Below are positions 53,856-56,487 of a stretch of DNA of 56,487 nt, in pieces. Each line of letters starts with the position of its first letter. The stretch's first letter is position 1. The notes under the pieces were generated by a model. That model ran no database searches, was not told where the DNA came from, and saw nothing but the letters and a program-made list of their open reading frames with translations. The translations under genes were made by a program, and so were the position numbers. Where the stretch lies: positions 1-56,487 of the forward strand of contig NZ_JAKSYO010000194.1 of assembly GCF_022829635.1 (NCBI RefSeq), written 5' to 3'. Origin of the DNA: Methylobacterium sp. E-066 (GTDB lineage: Bacteria > Pseudomonadota > Alphaproteobacteria > Rhizobiales > Beijerinckiaceae).

Positions 53856-54109
53856 TCGAAGCGCATCGGCTCAGCCGGTGTCTGATCGCGCAAATCCTCG
53901 AAGTGCTCCGCTTCGGCCTCGGTCATCCCGCCGGCGTCGCGCGCGATGGACGCCAGGAGCGACCCGAGCTTCAGACGGCCCTCAGGCTTGGCGGCCTGCT
54001 CCAGAATGCTGCGGATCTCCGCTTCGGTGCTGCGACCGTGCAGAGCGGCCCGCGCACGCAGGGCGCGATGCACTGCGTCAGGAACATTGCGGATCGTGAT
54101 GGACGGCAT
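53852..54109 (-). CDS. vapB: ribbon-helix-helix antitoxin (VapB/FitA type)
   Basis: 85 residues from ATG 54109. N-terminal ribbon-helix-helix (PSITIRNVPDAVHRALRARAALHGRSTEAEIRSILEQA) for DNA binding; the C-terminal tail (GGMTEAEAEHFEDLRDQTPAEPMRFE) should wrap the toxin. A longer frame to 54157 would run through the operator and is less likely. Probably autorepresses with the toxin at the 12-bp inverted repeat upstream. Confidence 0.92.
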   Translation of the reverse strand: MPSITIRNVPDAVHRALRARAALHGRSTEAEIRSILEQAAKPEGRLKLGSLLASIARDAGGMTEAEAEHFEDLRDQTPAEPMRFE

Positions 54110-54131
54110 CGAACCAAACCCCGAAGCCCAC

Positions 54132-54162
54132 CGTGATTGCATTCCATCATAATGCAATCACG
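54132..54162. promoter_or_regulatory. inverted-repeat operator of the toxin-antitoxin operon
   Basis: cgtgattgcatt (54132-54143) and aatgcaatcacg (54151-54162) are perfect 12-bp arms around a 7-nt spacer, 22 nt before the antitoxin start. The site is AT-richer than its surroundings. FitA/VapB-type complexes bind such repeats, so it is the likely operator. Confidence 0.82.
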
Positions 54163-54194
54163 AAGCGCGATCGAGCGGGCTCAAAGCCAACACG

Positions 54195-54234
54195 AAAAAA
54201 CCCGCGCGGGACGGGTGTCCCGCGCGGGTTTTTT
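54195..54234. terminator. intrinsic terminator, bidirectional, after rpsA
   Basis: A perfect stem aaaaaacccgcgcgggac / gtcccgcgcgggtttttt with a 4-nt loop. Both strands end in a T-run, so it can stop rpsA transcripts on the minus strand and anything from the other side. It lies 52 nt after the rpsA stop. Confidence 0.93.
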
Positions 54235-54286
54235 GGATCGATCCGAAGCCGCCGCCCGGCTGCGCCGGGCGGCGAGACCGTCGGTC

Positions 54287-55999
54287 TCACTCGTCGTCGG
54301 TGCGGGCCTTCTTGAAGGCGGCGCCGAGGATGTCGCCGAGCGAGGCGCCGGAATCGGCGGAGCCGAACTGGGCCATCGCTTCCTTCTCCTCGGCCACTTC
54401 CAAAGCCTTGATCGAGACCTGGACGCGGTGGGCCTTGCGGTCGAACTGCACGACCCGGGCATCGAACTTCTCGCCGGCGGCGAAACGCTCGGGGCGCTGG
54501 TCGCCGCGGTCGCGGGCGAGTTCGGCGCGGCGGACGAAGGTGGTCATGTCGGTGTCGACGATCTTCACCTCGACGCCCGAATCCTTCACCTCGACGACTT
54601 CGCAGGTGACGATCTGACCCTTCTTGATCTCGCCGGCCTCGGCGAAGGGGTCACCGCCGAGCTGCTTCACGCCCAGCGAGATCCGCTCCTTCTCGACGTC
54701 GACGTCGAGAACCTGGGCGCGGACCATGTCGCCCTTCTTGAACTCCTCGATGACCTGCTCGCCGGGACGGTTCCAGTCGAGATCCGACAGGTGGACCATG
54801 CCGTCGACATCGCCCTCGAGGCCGATGAACAGGCCGAACTCGGTCTTGTTCTTGACCTCGCCCTCGACCTCGGAGCCGACCGGGTGCTTCTCGGAGAAGG
54901 CCTCCCAGGGGTTCTGCAGGGTCTGCTTGAGGCCGAGCGAGATGCGGCGCTTGACCGGATCGACTTCCAGGATCTGAACCTCGACCTCCTGAGAGGTGGA
55001 GACGATCTTGCCCGGATGGACGTTCTTCTTGGTCCAGCTCATCTCGGAGACGTGGATCAGGCCCTCGATCCCCGGCTCCAGCTCCACGAAGGCGCCGTAA
55101 TCGGTGATGTTGGTCACGCGGCCCTTGAGCTTGGCGCCCTCCGGGTAGCGGGCGGCGATGCCCTCCCACGGATCGGCGAGCAGCTGCTTAATGCCGAGCG
55201 AGATGCGGTGCGTCTCGTGGTTGATCTTGATGATCTTGACCTTGACCGTCTGGCCGATGGTCACGACCTCGGACGGATGGTTCACGCGGCGCCACGCCAT
55301 GTCGGTGACGTGCAGCAGGCCGTCGATGCCGCCGAGATCGACGAAGGCGCCGTACTCGGTGATGTTCTTGACGACGCCGTCGATGACCTGACCTTCCTCG
55401 AGGTTGGCCACCAGCTCCGAGCGCTGCTCGGCGCGGCTCTCTTCGAGCACAGTCCGGCGCGACACGACGATGTTGCCGCGGCGACGATCCATCTTGAGGA
55501 TCTGGAACGGCTGCGGGGTGCCGAGCAGCGGGGTGACGTCGCGGACCGGGCGGATATCGACCTGCGAGCGCGGCAGGAACGCCACGGCGCCGTCGAGGTC
55601 GACGGTGTAGCCGCCCTTGACCTGGTTGAAGATCGTGCCGGTGACGCGGTCGTTGTTCTCGAACGACTTTTCGAGCTTGACCCAGCTCTCCTCGCGGCGG
55701 GCCTTGTCGCGCGAGATGACGGCTTCGCCGAGCGCGTTCTCAATCCGGTCGACGTAGACCTCGACCTCGTCGCCGACCTTCAGCTCGCCTTCGCGGCCCG
55801 GGCCGGTGAATTCCTTGAGTGCGACACGGCCTTCCGTCTTGGCGCCGATGTCGATGACGGCCACGTCCTTCTCGATCGCGACGACGCGACCCTTGACGAC
55901 GGACCCTTCGGTGATCTCGTGTTCGAGGAAGCTTTCCTCGAGGAGGGCGGCGAAATCATCGCGGCTCGGGCCACGCCCCAGAGCGGTACCTGCGGACAT
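54287..55999 (-). CDS. rpsA: 30S ribosomal protein S1
   Basis: 570 residues. Six S1 RNA-binding repeats, e.g. VKGRVVAIEKDVAVIDIGAKTEGRVAL, VVKNITEYGAFVDLGGIDGLLHVTDMAWRRVNHPSEVVTIGQ and VTNITDYGAFVELEPGIEGLIHVSEMSWTKKNVHPGKIV. It helps mRNA docking on the 30S subunit. ATG 55999 has AGGAGA about 6 nt upstream; the frame to 56254 lacks S1-like sequence and is not used. A strong terminator follows. Confidence 0.98.
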   Translation of the reverse strand: MSAGTALGRGPSRDDFAALLEESFLEHEITEGSVVKGRVVAIEKDVAVIDIGAKTEGRVALKEFTGPGREGELKVGDEVEVYVDRIENALGEAVISRDKARREESWVKLEKSFENNDRVTGTIFNQVKGGYTVDLDGAVAFLPRSQVDIRPVRDVTPLLGTPQPFQILKMDRRRGNIVVSRRTVLEESRAEQRSELVANLEEGQVIDGVVKNITEYGAFVDLGGIDGLLHVTDMAWRRVNHPSEVVTIGQTVKVKIIKINHETHRISLGIKQLLADPWEGIAARYPEGAKLKGRVTNITDYGAFVELEPGIEGLIHVSEMSWTKKNVHPGKIVSTSQEVEVQILEVDPVKRRISLGLKQTLQNPWEAFSEKHPVGSEVEGEVKNKTEFGLFIGLEGDVDGMVHLSDLDWNRPGEQVIEEFKKGDMVRAQVLDVDVEKERISLGVKQLGGDPFAEAGEIKKGQIVTCEVVEVKDSGVEVKIVDTDMTTFVRRAELARDRGDQRPERFAAGEKFDARVVQFDRKAHRVQVSIKALEVAEEKEAMAQFGSADSGASLGDILGAAFKKARTDDE

Positions 56000-56487
56000 T
56001 CTCTCTCCTGAACGGCCTCCAGCGGAGGCCCGTTGCGTCGGCGGCTCGCGTTGCACGCACCCCCGGTTCGCCGCGGCCGCTCCCGAAAACCTTGGGGGAG
56101 AGGCGACCGGTCCCGCGGGATCCGGCTTGCCGACGCGTCGATACGGATGACGAGGGCGATCCAGCCGGCGACGCGGCGGGCACACGAAATCGAGCGCGCG
56201 CGAGCGGAATCGGGAGGACGCGCGCTCCATACAGCATCGGCTTAACGACTTCAACCGAGGGGGTTTCTCGGCGTGGGGCGGGACTTGGGGGGCGTGATGT
56301 CAGGACGGGCCGGCTTGGCGAACTGCCGATACGGTTTTCGACCAAGCGCTCCGCGTTCCCTGGGCTCTTGTGTTGACGCCAACGGATTTGCTCCGATGCC
56401 GAATGCGGCGCGGGTCCCCTCGCCCCGCTCGCGGGGAGAGGCCCGCACGGACCTCGTCGTCCGTGCGGGAAGCGCAGGCGAAGCCGG
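56000..56487. other. upstream region of rpsA, no gene seen; hairpin at the right end
   Basis: Nearly 490 nt up to the window edge. Short frames on both strands lack recognisable motifs. It should contain the rpsA promoter and leader. cmk, the common upstream neighbour, is not reached. Near the end, cccgcacggac (56442-56452) and gtccgtgcggg (56459-56469) form an 11-bp hairpin beside a smaller ccccgctcgcgggg palindrome. Confidence 0.5.

Overview
The window looks like chromosomal DNA of an alphaproteobacterium of the order Rhizobiales (Hyphomicrobiales), most probably Methylobacterium or a close relative. The evidence is the 16S rRNA 5' end on the minus strand at the left edge, very high GC, the alphaproteobacterial neighbourhood rpsA / sppA / ihfB / lapA-like / trpF at the right edge, and several families of palindromic intergenic repeats. 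The genus is an inference from the look of the 16S and the proteins; no database was searched.

Layout. 1-800: 5' end of a 16S gene with its leader, a boxA-like motif and a candidate promoter, all on the minus strand. 1-9.4 kb: M23 peptidase, gluQ coupled to a Cys-rich membrane protein, an orphan hybrid histidine kinase, a GMC oxidoreductase and a LysR regulator. 9.7-11.3 kb: a DUF2252 protein. 11.5-20.5 kb: the most interesting block, all on the plus strand. It holds a ThDP enzyme of the acetolactate-synthase family, an iron-dependent alcohol dehydrogenase, class III PHA synthase PhaE-PhaC, a fused acyl-CoA transferase and a succinate-semialdehyde dehydrogenase. 20.6-26.2 kb: regulator-rich accessory DNA, with two TetR genes next to palindromic operators, a NarL-type response regulator, a LysR gene, an acetyltransferase, an SDR and an aldo/keto reductase. 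26.5-35.5 kb, minus strand: M20 peptidase, glmS, a BASS-type transporter, a small unknown, glmU, rpoN and a Crp/Fnr regulator. 35.5-40.5 kb: a frameshifted small ORF, two small unknowns, opgG/opgD, a SCO protein and an MBL hydrolase, with two 210-bp repeat elements. 40.8-51.4 kb: tRNA-Pro(GGG), a glycosyltransferase, a rhodanese, an RND efflux pair, plsC, DUF2125 and trpF. 51.4-56 kb, minus strand: lapA-like, ihfB, sppA, a VapBC/FitAB-type toxin-antitoxin pair and rpsA.

How the genes may work together. The 11.5-20.5 kb genes can be read as a route from 2-oxoglutarate through succinate semialdehyde to succinate, and through 4-hydroxybutyrate and 4-hydroxybutyryl-CoA to polyester. The ThDP enzyme would act as a 2-oxoglutarate decarboxylase, as was found for a cyanobacterial enzyme first annotated as acetolactate synthase. 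This is a hypothesis from gene content only. A second notable observation is a pair of 210-bp elements with 13-bp terminal inverted repeats. Each sits directly after a gene in the same relative orientation and supplies the last one or two bases of its stop codon.
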